A stretch of DNA of 64,000 nucleotides, taken from Namhaeicola litoreus. GTDB taxonomy: Bacteria > Bacteroidota > Bacteroidia > Flavobacteriales > Flavobacteriaceae. The DNA lies in the NCBI RefSeq assembly GCF_042679565.1, contig NZ_JBHTMY010000004.1, positions 62,001 to 126,000 of the forward strand, read 5' to 3'. Positions within the stretch are counted from its first letter, which is position 1. Every line of letters begins with the position of its first letter. The translations under genes were made by a program, and so were the position numbers. Of the stretch, positions 27,329 through 35,375 are shown one piece after another. A model generated the notes under the pieces. That model saw only the letters and a program-made list of their open reading frames with translations, ran no database searches and was not told where the DNA came from.

Positions 27329-27727
27329 ATGTATACAGATCCTATAGCAGATTTTTTGACCAGGATTCGAAATGCCGCAAAAGCAGGGCATAGAGTGGTC
27401 GAAATTCCAGCTTCAAATTTGAAAAAGGAAATGACCAAGATCTTGTTTGATCAGGGTTATATTCTTAGCTACAAGTTTGAAGAAAACAAAGTGCAAGACA
27501 AAATTAAAATTGCACTTAAGTATGACAAGATTACTAAACAATCAGTAATTAAAAAATTACAAAGAGTAAGTACACCGGGTTTACGTCAGTATGCAAGTGC
27601 TTCTGAAATGCCAAGGGTATTAAATGGTTTAGGAATCGCCATCGTCTCTACCTCAAAAGGGGTAATGACGAACAAGAAAGCTCGTTTAGAGAATGTTGGT
27701 GGCGAGGTATTATGTTACGTTTATTAA
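27329..27727 (+). CDS. rpsH: 30S ribosomal protein S8
   Basis: S8 (132 residues) binds helix 21 of 16S rRNA. It begins MYTDPIADFLTRIRNA and ends with the signature STSKGVMTNKKARLENVGGE. In enterobacteria it is the repressor of this operon. Confidence 0.98.
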   Translation: MYTDPIADFLTRIRNAAKAGHRVVEIPASNLKKEMTKILFDQGYILSYKFEENKVQDKIKIALKYDKITKQSVIKKLQRVSTPGLRQYASASEMPRVLNGLGIAIVSTSKGVMTNKKARLENVGGEVLCYVY

Positions 27728-27748
27728 TAAAATTGTAAGATTAGTAAG

Positions 27749-28291
27749 ATGTCAAGAATTGGAAAAAATCCCGTAGTTATTCCCGCTGGTGTGACAGTTG
27801 AGCTCAAAGACAACCACATCACAGTGAAAGGAAAACTCGGCGAGTTATCTCAGGATATTACTGGGATTACAGTGAAACAAGAAGATAATACTTTGGTTTT
27901 AGAAAGAAGCGACGAAAGTAAAGCACAAAAATCAGCACATGGTTTATACCGTGCTCTGATCAATAACATGGTGGTAGGTGTATCAACAGGTTGGTCTAAA
28001 GACCTAGAGTTGGTGGGTGTAGGTTACCGTGCTTCGAACCAAGGACAAAGATTAGATTTAGCTTTAGGATTCTCTCACAATATTATATTTGATATTGCTC
28101 CGGAAGTAAAAGTTGAAACGATTACAGAAAAGGGGAAAAACCCTATCATAAAATTAACTTCGCATGATAAACAATTGGTGGGTCATGTGGCGGCTAAGAT
28201 CAGATCTTTCCGTAAGCCTGAACCATACAAAGGAAAAGGAGTTAAATTTGTTGGAGAATTGTTAAGAAGAAAAGCAGGTAAAACAGCTTAA
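27749..28291 (+). CDS. rplF: 50S ribosomal protein L6
   Basis: L6 (180 residues) lies near the GTPase-associated region. It starts MSRIGKNPVVIPAGVTVEL. The C-terminal block RSFRKPEPYKGKGVKF is the family signature. It is followed by rplR after 12 bp. Confidence 0.98.
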   Translation: MSRIGKNPVVIPAGVTVELKDNHITVKGKLGELSQDITGITVKQEDNTLVLERSDESKAQKSAHGLYRALINNMVVGVSTGWSKDLELVGVGYRASNQGQRLDLALGFSHNIIFDIAPEVKVETITEKGKNPIIKLTSHDKQLVGHVAAKIRSFRKPEPYKGKGVKFVGELLRRKAGKTA

Positions 28292-28303
28292 TAGAGGATA
28301 GTT

Positions 28304-28654
28304 ATGGCATTATCAAAACTAGAAAGAAGATCTCGAATTAAACAGAGAATCAGAAAAATTGTTACAGGAACTGCAAGTCAGCCAAGGTTGTCTGTATACA
28401 GAAGTAACAAAGAAATATACGGCCAATTAATTGATGACGCTAGCGGTGTGACCATTGCTTCGGCTTCTTCAAGAGAAAAAGGTGTAACTGCCGGAACAAA
28501 AGTGGAAGTGGCAAATGCAGTTGGAAAATTGCTTGCTGAAAAAGCGGTAAAGGCAGGTGTTGAAACTTGTTCATTTGATAGAAATGGATATTTATTTCAC
28601 GGAAGAGTTAAATCTTTTGCTGATGGAGCAAGAGAAGGTGGTTTAAAATTTTAA
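28304..28654 (+). CDS. rplR: 50S ribosomal protein L18
   Basis: L18 (116 residues) binds 5S rRNA with L5. A basic N-terminus (LERRSRIKQRIRKIV) precedes QPRLSVYRSNKEIYGQLIDD. The C-terminal FDRNGYLFHGRVKSFADGAR is conserved. Confidence 0.97.
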   Translation: MALSKLERRSRIKQRIRKIVTGTASQPRLSVYRSNKEIYGQLIDDASGVTIASASSREKGVTAGTKVEVANAVGKLLAEKAVKAGVETCSFDRNGYLFHGRVKSFADGAREGGLKF

Positions 28655-28663
28655 CAAGACGTC

Positions 28664-29188
28664 ATGTTCAAGAGTTATAAAAATATTGAAAGAGTAAAAC
28701 CAAGCGGTTTAGAATTAAAAGATCATTTGGTAGGGGTACAACGTGTGACCAAAGTGACCAAAGGAGGAAGAACTTTTGGATTCTCCGCAATCGTGGTTGT
28801 AGGTAACGGGAATGGCGTTGTAGGATACGGTCTAGGTAAATCTCAAGATGTGGCGACTGCCATCGCAAAAGCCATTGAAGATGCGAAGAAAAACCTGGTA
28901 AGAGTGCCGATTTTGAACCAGACATTACCACATGAGCAAAAAGGTAAATACGGAGGAGCGAAAGTTTATTTGAAACCAGCTTCACACGGTACCGGAGTTA
29001 TTGCCGGTGGTGCTGTACGTGCGGTATTAGAATCAGTAGGAGTTCATGATGTACTATCAAAATCACAAGGATCTTCTAACCCACATAACGTAGTAAAAGC
29101 TACATTTGATGCTTTGTTAAATTTACGTGATGCACATACCATCGCTAAACAAAGGGGAATTAGCTTAGAAAAAGTGTTTAACGGATAA
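28664..29188 (+). CDS. rpsE: 30S ribosomal protein S5
   Basis: S5 (174 residues) forms part of the mRNA entry channel and affects accuracy. The central block contains KGGRTFGFSAIVVVGNGNG. It is followed by VGYGLGKSQDVATAIAKA and a C-terminal domain with NPHNVVKATFDAL. Confidence 0.98.
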   Translation: MFKSYKNIERVKPSGLELKDHLVGVQRVTKVTKGGRTFGFSAIVVVGNGNGVVGYGLGKSQDVATAIAKAIEDAKKNLVRVPILNQTLPHEQKGKYGGAKVYLKPASHGTGVIAGGAVRAVLESVGVHDVLSKSQGSSNPHNVVKATFDALLNLRDAHTIAKQRGISLEKVFNG

Positions 29189-29198
29189 TAGATTTGTG

Positions 29199-29378
29199 AT
29201 GAAGAAATTAAAAATTACACAGGTTCGAAGTAAAATAAGAAGACCTAAAAACCAGAAGCTTACTTTAGAAGCACTTGGTTTGACTAGAATGAATCAGTCG
29301 GTTGAGCACGAGGCAACTCCGTCAATCTTAGGAATGGTAAAAACAGTTAATCACTTAGTTTCTGTAGAAGAAATTTAA
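29199..29378 (+). CDS. rpmD: 50S ribosomal protein L30
   Basis: L30 (59 residues) is a small 50S protein. KLKITQVRSKIRRPKNQK and ALGLTRMNQSVEHEATPSI match the family. A GTG at 29196 lies directly before the ATG at 29199; the ATG is preferred. Confidence 0.95.
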   Translation: MKKLKITQVRSKIRRPKNQKLTLEALGLTRMNQSVEHEATPSILGMVKTVNHLVSVEEI

Positions 29379-29393
29379 TAAGGTATTAGAGTT

Positions 29394-29843
29394 ATGGAAC
29401 TTAATAATTTACAACCGGCAAAAGGGTCAGTAAAATCGGTAAAAAGAATCGGACGTGGTCAGGGTTCTGGAAAAGGTGGAACTGCAACTCGTGGACATAA
29501 AGGACAAAAATCTCGTTCAGGATATTCTAAGAAGATAGGATTTGAAGGAGGTCAGATGCCTTTACAACGAAGAGTACCTAAGTTCGGTTTTACAAATATC
29601 AATCGTAAAGAATACAAAGGAATCAATTTGGACAAACTTCAACAATTGGTTGATGATGGCAAGATCACTGATACAGTGAATATGGAAGTATTGATCGCAA
29701 ATGGATTGACAAGTAAGAACGATATGGTAAAGATTTTGGGGCGTGGAGAACTCACCGCAAAATTAGATATCACGGTACATAAATTTACAGCAACTGCCAA
29801 AGCCGCTATTGAAAAAGCAGGAGGTAAAGCTGAAACGATTTAA
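29394..29843 (+). CDS. rplO: 50S ribosomal protein L15
   Basis: L15 (149 residues) is a late-assembly 50S protein with a long N-terminal extension into rRNA: RIGRGQGSGKGGTATRGHKG. GGQMPLQRRVPKFGF is conserved. It is followed by secY after 13 bp, the usual order. Confidence 0.98.
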   Translation: MELNNLQPAKGSVKSVKRIGRGQGSGKGGTATRGHKGQKSRSGYSKKIGFEGGQMPLQRRVPKFGFTNINRKEYKGINLDKLQQLVDDGKITDTVNMEVLIANGLTSKNDMVKILGRGELTAKLDITVHKFTATAKAAIEKAGGKAETI

Positions 29844-29856
29844 ATAGTATTGTTTA

Positions 29857-31191
29857 ATGAAGAAATTTATTAGTACCCTACAGGATATTTGGAAAATTGA
29901 CGAGTTAAGAAACAAAATCATCATTACATTAAGTTTGATGGTGGTGTATCGCTTGGCAGCTCATTTACCATTACCTGGAATCGACCCGACACAATTATCG
30001 GGTATAAACGACAAAACATCCGGAGGTTTGTTAGGTCTGTTGAATGCATTTACCGGAGGCGCTTTTGCTAATGCTTCGGTAATGGCTTTGGGAATTATGC
30101 CTTATATCTCAGCATCTATTGTAGTGCAGTTAATGGGTATAGCGATTCCTTATTTACAGAAATTACAGAAGGAAGGAGAAAGTGGAAGGAAAAAGATCAA
30201 TCAAATTACAAGATGGTTAACCATTGGTATTTTGATCATTCAGGCACCGGCTTATATTGTAAGTTTACCGAGTTTGGGTATTCCTGAAAGTGCATTTTTA
30301 TTAGGAAGAGGTCCTTTGTTCTATTTCTCATCAATCCTATTGTTAACTACAGGTACTGTATTTGCTATGTGGTTGGGCGAGAAAATTACTGACAAGGGAA
30401 TTGGAAACGGAATATCCTTGTTAATTATGATCGGTATCATCGCTAGATTTCCTGCATCTTTTATGCAAGAAGCTACCTCTAGGGTAACTCAATCTAACGG
30501 TGGATTATTAATGATATTGATCGAAGTGATCATTTGGTTACTTGTTATTTTAGCTTCTGTACTATTGGTTACAGCTGTTAGAAAAATTCAGGTTCAATAC
30601 GCAAGAAGAACAGCTGCAGGTAATATAAAAGATGTAGCAGGAGCTAGGCAATATATTCCATTGAAATTAAATTCATCTGGTGTAATGCCCATTATCTTTG
30701 CACAAGCATTAATGTTTGTTCCAGGTTTATTGGCAAATTCTGAGAATAACACTTTAAAATCTATCGGTATTTCGTTTACAGATATGTTTGGATTTTGGTA
30801 CAATGTGGTTTTTGCTATTCTGATTATCATTTTTAGTTATTTCTATACAGCCATTACAATTCCAACCAATAAGATGGCGGATGATTTAAAGAGAGGTGGA
30901 GGATTTGTACCAGGTATCAGACCTGGTAAAGATACTGCGGAGTATTTAGATGGTATATTATCTAAAATAACATTGCCCGGATCTATTTTCTTGGCATTGT
31001 TAGCGGTATTGCCTGCTATCATTACCAAATTTGGTGTACAACCCGGATGGGCATTGTTTTACGGAGGTACCTCATTATTGATTATGGTGGGTGTAGCAAT
31101 AGACACACTGCAACAAATCAATTCGTATTTGTTAAATAGACATTACGATGGTTTGATGAAAACCGGAGCAAAAAGAAAAACAACTGTTTAA
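29857..31191 (+). CDS. secY: Protein translocase subunit SecY
   Basis: SecY (444 residues) is the channel of the Sec translocon in the inner membrane. About ten hydrophobic segments are visible. The plug region follows LPGIDPTQLSG, and the cytoplasmic loops KGIGNGISLLIM and GFVPGIRPGKDTAEYL are signature stretches, the latter for SecA or ribosome contact. Its position between rplO and infA is typical. SecE and SecG are not in the window. Confidence 0.98.
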   Translation: MKKFISTLQDIWKIDELRNKIIITLSLMVVYRLAAHLPLPGIDPTQLSGINDKTSGGLLGLLNAFTGGAFANASVMALGIMPYISASIVVQLMGIAIPYLQKLQKEGESGRKKINQITRWLTIGILIIQAPAYIVSLPSLGIPESAFLLGRGPLFYFSSILLLTTGTVFAMWLGEKITDKGIGNGISLLIMIGIIARFPASFMQEATSRVTQSNGGLLMILIEVIIWLLVILASVLLVTAVRKIQVQYARRTAAGNIKDVAGARQYIPLKLNSSGVMPIIFAQALMFVPGLLANSENNTLKSIGISFTDMFGFWYNVVFAILIIIFSYFYTAITIPTNKMADDLKRGGGFVPGIRPGKDTAEYLDGILSKITLPGSIFLALLAVLPAIITKFGVQPGWALFYGGTSLLIMVGVAIDTLQQINSYLLNRHYDGLMKTGAKRKTTV

Positions 31192-31196
31192 AGTAT

Positions 31197-31412
31197 ATGG
31201 CAAAACAAGCTGCAATACAACAAGATGGAACAATTATAGAAGCGTTGTCTAATGCAATGTTTCGTGTTGAACTAGAAAATGAGCATATTGTAACGGCGCA
31301 TATTTCGGGAAAGATGAGGATGCATTACATCAAATTACTACCCGGTGATAGAGTGAAGTTGGAGATGAGTCCATATGATTTAAGTAAAGCAAGAATAACC
31401 TATAGATATTAA
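31197..31412 (+). CDS. infA: Translation initiation factor IF-1
   Basis: IF-1 (71 residues) is a single S1/OB-fold domain that occupies the A site during initiation. QDGTIIEALSNAMFRVELEN and SGKMRMHYIKLLPGDRVKLE are typical. It starts 5 bp after secY; map and adk, often found here in other bacteria, are absent. Confidence 0.97.
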   Translation: MAKQAAIQQDGTIIEALSNAMFRVELENEHIVTAHISGKMRMHYIKLLPGDRVKLEMSPYDLSKARITYRY

Positions 31413-31481
31413 TTTTTTTAACTGCTTGTTATATTGGGAGTTGTAATATACAATAGTGGTTGTTAACAAAGACTAGAACTT

Positions 31482-31598
31482 ATGAAAGTTAGAGCATCAA
31501 TTAAGAAAAGAAGTGCCGAGTGCAAAATTGTACGCAGAAAAGGCAGATTATATGTAATCAACAAAAGTAATCCTAGATTTAAACAAAGACAAGGATAA
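31482..31598 (+). CDS. rpmJ: 50S ribosomal protein L36, zinc-free form
   Basis: This 38-residue gene begins MKVRASIKKRSAECKIVRRK and ends NPRFKQRQG. Only one Cys (position 14) remains and the other residues of the zinc site are missing, so this is the zinc-independent variant. It is separated from infA by 69 bp and precedes rpsM by 3 bp, its standard place. Confidence 0.96.
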   Translation: MKVRASIKKRSAECKIVRRKGRLYVINKSNPRFKQRQG

Positions 31599-31601
31599 GT
31601 T

Positions 31602-31976
31602 ATGGCAAGAATAGCAGGAATTGACATCCCAAAGAACAAAAGAGGTGCTATAGCACTAACTTATATCTTTGGTATCGGTAGAAGTAAGGCTAAAGAGATT
31701 TTAGCGAATGCCCAAGTTGACGAGAATATTAAAGTTCAGGATTGGACAGATGACAACATCGCAGAAGTTCGTGAACAAGTAGCCAAAGTCAAAATTGAGG
31801 GTGAATTGAGATCGGAGATCCAAGTAAACATCAAACGTTTAATGGATATCGGTTGTTACAGAGGAATCAGACACAGATCTGGATTACCATTGAGAGGTCA
31901 ACACACGAAAAATAATTCGAGAACCAGAAAAGGTAAGAAGAAAACTGTCGCAAACAAAAAGAAAGCAACTAAATAA
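31602..31976 (+). CDS. rpsM: 30S ribosomal protein S13
   Basis: S13 (124 residues) contacts the P-site tRNA and the 50S subunit. It starts MARIAGIDIPKNKRG and contains CYRGIRHRSGLPLRGQHTKN, the signature, followed by a Lys-rich tail. Confidence 0.98.
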   Translation: MARIAGIDIPKNKRGAIALTYIFGIGRSKAKEILANAQVDENIKVQDWTDDNIAEVREQVAKVKIEGELRSEIQVNIKRLMDIGCYRGIRHRSGLPLRGQHTKNNSRTRKGKKKTVANKKKATK

Positions 31977-31988
31977 TCATTAGAGAAA

Positions 31989-32372
31989 ATGGCAAAGAAA
32001 GTTCAAAAAAAGCGAAAAGTTATAGTTGACGCTGTTGGGGAAGCGCATATCAATGCCACCTTTAATAACATCATCATATCGTTAACGAATAAAAACGGAG
32101 ATGTTATTTCTTGGTCTAGTGCAGGAAAGCAAGGCTTTAGAGGTTCAAAAAAGAATACTCCTTATGCTGCGCAGACTGCTGCTGAAGATTGTGCAAAAGT
32201 TGCTCATGAGGCTGGTTTACGCAAAGTAAAAGTTTTCGTAAAAGGTCCGGGTAATGGTAGAGAATCTGCAATCAGAACGATCCACAACAGTGGTATTGAA
32301 GTAACTGAAATAGTGGATATTACACCAATCCCACACAACGGATGTAGACCTCCAAAAAGAAGAAGAGTATAA
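31989..32372 (+). CDS. rpsK: 30S ribosomal protein S11
   Basis: S11 (127 residues) lies on the 30S platform. The block INATFNNIIISLTNKNGDVI and the C-terminal GIEVTEIVDITPIPHNGCRP are typical. A 75-bp gap with possible RNA structure follows before rpsD. Confidence 0.98.
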   Translation: MAKKVQKKRKVIVDAVGEAHINATFNNIIISLTNKNGDVISWSSAGKQGFRGSKKNTPYAAQTAAEDCAKVAHEAGLRKVKVFVKGPGNGRESAIRTIHNSGIEVTEIVDITPIPHNGCRPPKRRRV

Positions 32373-32391
32373 TTATAAATTTTAATAACGA

Positions 32392-32430
32392 GGATTAAGA
32401 TTATCGAAGGATTGCCTTAATTCATAATCC
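32392..32430 (+). promoter_or_regulatory. Possible structured leader ahead of rpsD
   Basis: GGATTA (32392-32397) can pair with TAATCC (32425-32430), enclosing AAGG-ATTG-CCTT (32407-32418). The position, directly ahead of the S4 gene, suggests an S4-controlled element by analogy with the E. coli alpha operon. The stems are short. Confidence 0.35.
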
Positions 32431-32447
32431 CTTAATTATTTAAAGAA

Positions 32448-33053
32448 ATGGCAAGATATACAGGTCCAAAAACAAAAATCTCCAGAAAATTCGGTCAGAC
32501 TTTATTTGGAGAAGACAAATCGTTTGAAAGAAGAAACTACCCTCCGGGGCAGCATGGTTCAAACAGAAGAAGAGGAAAACAATCTGAATATTCTATTCAG
32601 TTGAACGAAAAGCAAAAAGCAAAATACACTTATGGTATTTTAGAACGTCAATTCCGCAACCTTTTTGAGAAAGCTCAAAGTACAAAGGGTATTACCGGTG
32701 AAGTATTATTGCAACTTTGCGAATGTAGATTAGATAATGTGGTGTACAGAATGGGAATTTCCCCATCACGTCGTGGTGCACGTCAGTTGGTATCGCACCG
32801 TCACATTACAGTTAATGGTGAAATAGTTAACATTCCGTCTTATCAGTTAAAAGAAGGAGATATTATAGGTGTAAGAGAAAAGTCGAAATCGTTAGAAGTG
32901 ATTGACCGTTCATTAGCTGCCAACAAAAGTGTATATGAATGGCTTGCTTGGAATTCTGAAACCAGAGAAGGAAGATTTATCAAAGTTCCTGAAAGAGTTC
33001 AAATTCCAGAAAATATTAACGAACAGTTTATTGTAGAGTTGTACTCTAAATAA
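32448..33053 (+). CDS. rpsD: 30S ribosomal protein S4
   Basis: S4 (201 residues) nucleates 30S assembly. It begins MARYTGPKTKISRKFGQTLF. The S4 RNA-binding motif is LDNVVYRMGISPSRRGARQL followed by VSHRHITVNGEIVNIPS. It has no zinc-binding cysteine cluster at the N-terminus. Confidence 0.98.
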   Translation: MARYTGPKTKISRKFGQTLFGEDKSFERRNYPPGQHGSNRRRGKQSEYSIQLNEKQKAKYTYGILERQFRNLFEKAQSTKGITGEVLLQLCECRLDNVVYRMGISPSRRGARQLVSHRHITVNGEIVNIPSYQLKEGDIIGVREKSKSLEVIDRSLAANKSVYEWLAWNSETREGRFIKVPERVQIPENINEQFIVELYSK

Positions 33054-33074
33054 TTAAAGACAGATTCTAAACTT

Positions 33075-34067
33075 ATGGCAATTTTAAATTTTCAAAAACC
33101 GGATAAAGTATTAATGATTGAATCGAATGCCTATGAAGGTAAATTCGAATTCAAACCCCTAGAGCCTGGATATGGTTTAACCATAGGGAATGCTTTGCGA
33201 CGTGTTTTACTTTCTTCTTTAGAAGGTTATGCAATCAACTCTTTACGTATCGAAGGAGTAGAGCATGAGTTTTCTACCATTGAAGGAATCGTTGAAGACG
33301 TTACTGAAATTATTCTAAACCTGAAACAGGTTAGATTTAAACAGCAAATTGAAGATACAGAAAGTGAAAGTGTATCTGTATCATTGAGTGGAAAGGAGCA
33401 AATTACTGCCGGAGATTTTCAAAACTTTATTTCAGGTTTTCAAATTTTAAATCCTGAATTGGTAATATGTAATTTAGAGAAATCTGTTAAACTAGATATG
33501 GAAATATCTATAGACAAAGGAAGAGGATTTGTATTGGCAGAAGAAAATAAAAAAGCATCAGCACCGCTAGGTACTATTTTTGTTGATTCGATCTATACGC
33601 CAATCAAAAATGTAAAATACAGCATTGAAAACTATAGGGTAGAGCAAAAAACAGATTACGAAAAACTCATTTTTGATATCACCACCGATGGGTCTATTAA
33701 TCCTCAGGATGCTTTAACCGAAGCAGCTAAAATCTTAATTCATCACTTTATGTTATTCTCAGATGAGCGAATTACATTAGAGGCAGATGAAATTGCTCAA
33801 ACTGAAACTTATGATGAAGAATCATTGCATATGCGTCAGTTATTAAAAACCAGATTGATCGATATGGATCTTTCTGTAAGAGCATTAAACTGTTTGAAAG
33901 CTGCAGAAGTTGATACTTTGGGTGATTTGGTTTCTTTTAACAAAAGTGATTTGATGAAGTTCAGAAACTTTGGGAAGAAATCATTGACTGAGTTAGATGA
34001 ATTGGTAAATGTGAAAGGTTTGACCTTTGGCATGGATTTGACTAAATACAAATTAGATAAAGAATAG
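33075..34067 (+). CDS. rpoA: DNA-directed RNA polymerase subunit alpha
   Basis: The alpha subunit (330 residues) dimerises to scaffold RNA polymerase assembly. The N-terminal domain shows PLEPGYGLTIGNALRRVLLS and GYAINSLRIEGVEHEFSTI. After a linker near residue 250, the C-terminal domain contains SVRALNCLKAAEVDTLGDLV and MKFRNFGKKSLTEL. It lies between rpsD and rplQ as usual. Confidence 0.98.
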   Translation: MAILNFQKPDKVLMIESNAYEGKFEFKPLEPGYGLTIGNALRRVLLSSLEGYAINSLRIEGVEHEFSTIEGIVEDVTEIILNLKQVRFKQQIEDTESESVSVSLSGKEQITAGDFQNFISGFQILNPELVICNLEKSVKLDMEISIDKGRGFVLAEENKKASAPLGTIFVDSIYTPIKNVKYSIENYRVEQKTDYEKLIFDITTDGSINPQDALTEAAKILIHHFMLFSDERITLEADEIAQTETYDEESLHMRQLLKTRLIDMDLSVRALNCLKAAEVDTLGDLVSFNKSDLMKFRNFGKKSLTELDELVNVKGLTFGMDLTKYKLDKE

Positions 34068-34107
34068 TTATTCCGCGTAAAGGAATGAAGTTAATACTGA
34101 GCGTACA

Positions 34108-34617
34108 ATGAGACACGGAAAGAAAATAAATCATTTAAGTAGAAAAACTGCGCATAGAAAAGCAATGCTTTCTAATATGGCTTGTTCATTAATCGAGCAC
34201 AAGCGCATTAATACAACTGTAGCAAAGGCAAAAGCATTGCGTCAGTTTGTAGAGCCTTTGGTAACCAAATCGAAGGAAGATTCTACACATAACAGAAGAA
34301 TTGTTTTTAAAAATCTTAAAAGCAAAGAAGCAGTTACAGAATTGTTTAGAAATGTTGCTGTAAAAGTTGGAGACAGACCTGGAGGTTATGTAAGAATAAT
34401 CAAATTAGGTAGTCGTTTAGGAGATAACGCAGACATGGCGATGGTAGAATTTGTTGATTATAACGAGTTGTACAATCCTAAAGGAGGAACTAAGAAGAAG
34501 ACTACCCGAAGAAGAGGTAAGAAGTCTTCAAAAGAAACTGCTGAGACTGCTGCTCCTTCAAAACCAGAAAACAGCAAAGTTGAAACAAAGGATACAGATG
34601 CTAAAGATGAAGCATAA
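34108..34617 (+). CDS. rplQ: 50S ribosomal protein L17 with a charged C-terminal extension
   Basis: L17 (169 residues) starts MRHGKKINHLSRKTAHRKAM. The conserved core ends near residue 125 (MVEFVDYNEL). About 45 further residues rich in Lys, Thr, Glu and Ala follow, including KKKTTRRRGKKSSKETAETA. Such tails occur in other Bacteroidota L17 proteins and are probably disordered. It is the last gene of the array and is followed by a terminator. Confidence 0.96.
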   Translation: MRHGKKINHLSRKTAHRKAMLSNMACSLIEHKRINTTVAKAKALRQFVEPLVTKSKEDSTHNRRIVFKNLKSKEAVTELFRNVAVKVGDRPGGYVRIIKLGSRLGDNADMAMVEFVDYNELYNPKGGTKKKTTRRRGKKSSKETAETAAPSKPENSKVETKDTDAKDEA

Positions 34618-34646
34618 TTATGTTATTGGTTGTGTTTAAATTAATT

Positions 34647-34682
34647 AAAGGGTAAGCTGTTAAAAGCTTATCCTTTTTTTTT
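34647..34682 (+). terminator. Terminator of the ribosomal array
   Basis: AAAGGGTAAGCT (34647-34658) pairs with AGCTTATCCTTT (34665-34676) through one G-U pair and is followed by a run of T. It lies 30 bp past rplQ. Confidence 0.88.
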
Positions 34683-34693
34683 ATATTGAAATT

Positions 34694-35359
34694 ATGAAAC
34701 ATATTCTAGTTATTATCCTGCTGATAAGCTTTTGCGTCGCTTCTTCCCAAGAACGAAAAACACCTGGTCAGGTAGGAAGTGCAAATGATGTTGTAGGTGG
34801 GTTTTTTAGAAAATCTTCCTATCATATTGACGGAAAGGAAATTGAAGGGTCGAGATTCCTTATGCCCAATTGGCAGAATCAAGGTGAATTATATGCAAAT
34901 GGAAAAATCTTAAGACTTAATAATATCAATTTGGACCTATCTACATATGAATTCAGTCAGATGAAATCAAATGATTCTATTTTTATCTTTGATAAATCTA
35001 GCCTTGATTCGGTTAAAATTAACAACAAACTTTTGAAACCAAATTATTCAGGAAAAATCCAGGAAATACTTTCTGAAGGGAAAAATGGAAGCTTGATCAA
35101 GCACTATGAAGTCGAAATTATTGAAGGTATGTTCAATCCGACAGACGGGACTACAAAACCATCGAGGTATAAAATAATTGAGGATTATTATGTGATCAAA
35201 GGTGGCATCCCCAAAAAAATATCGCTCAACAAGAAGAATTTGGAAGATTTTTTTGGGAATGATAAGGGTAAGGTTGAAAAATTTATCAAAGAAAATAAAC
35301 TTTCTTATAAGGATGAATCTGATATGATACGGGCATTTAATTTTTACAACACAATTTAA
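34694..35359 (+). CDS. Secreted protein of unknown function
   Basis: This 221-residue protein has a signal peptide (ILVIILLISFCVASSQ, cleavage near residue 19). No known domain was recognised. The chain is rich in Lys, Asp and short beta segments, with SYHIDGKEIEGSRFLMPNW near the start. It starts 12 bp after the terminator that ends the ribosomal array and stops 16 bp before carA. Its composition and codon use look ordinary. Function unknown; probably periplasmic or surface-attached. Confidence 0.7.
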   Translation: MKHILVIILLISFCVASSQERKTPGQVGSANDVVGGFFRKSSYHIDGKEIEGSRFLMPNWQNQGELYANGKILRLNNINLDLSTYEFSQMKSNDSIFIFDKSSLDSVKINNKLLKPNYSGKIQEILSEGKNGSLIKHYEVEIIEGMFNPTDGTTKPSRYKIIEDYYVIKGGIPKKISLNKKNLEDFFGNDKGKVEKFIKENKLSYKDESDMIRAFNFYNTI

Positions 35360-35375
35360 AAAAATCAAACAGCTA

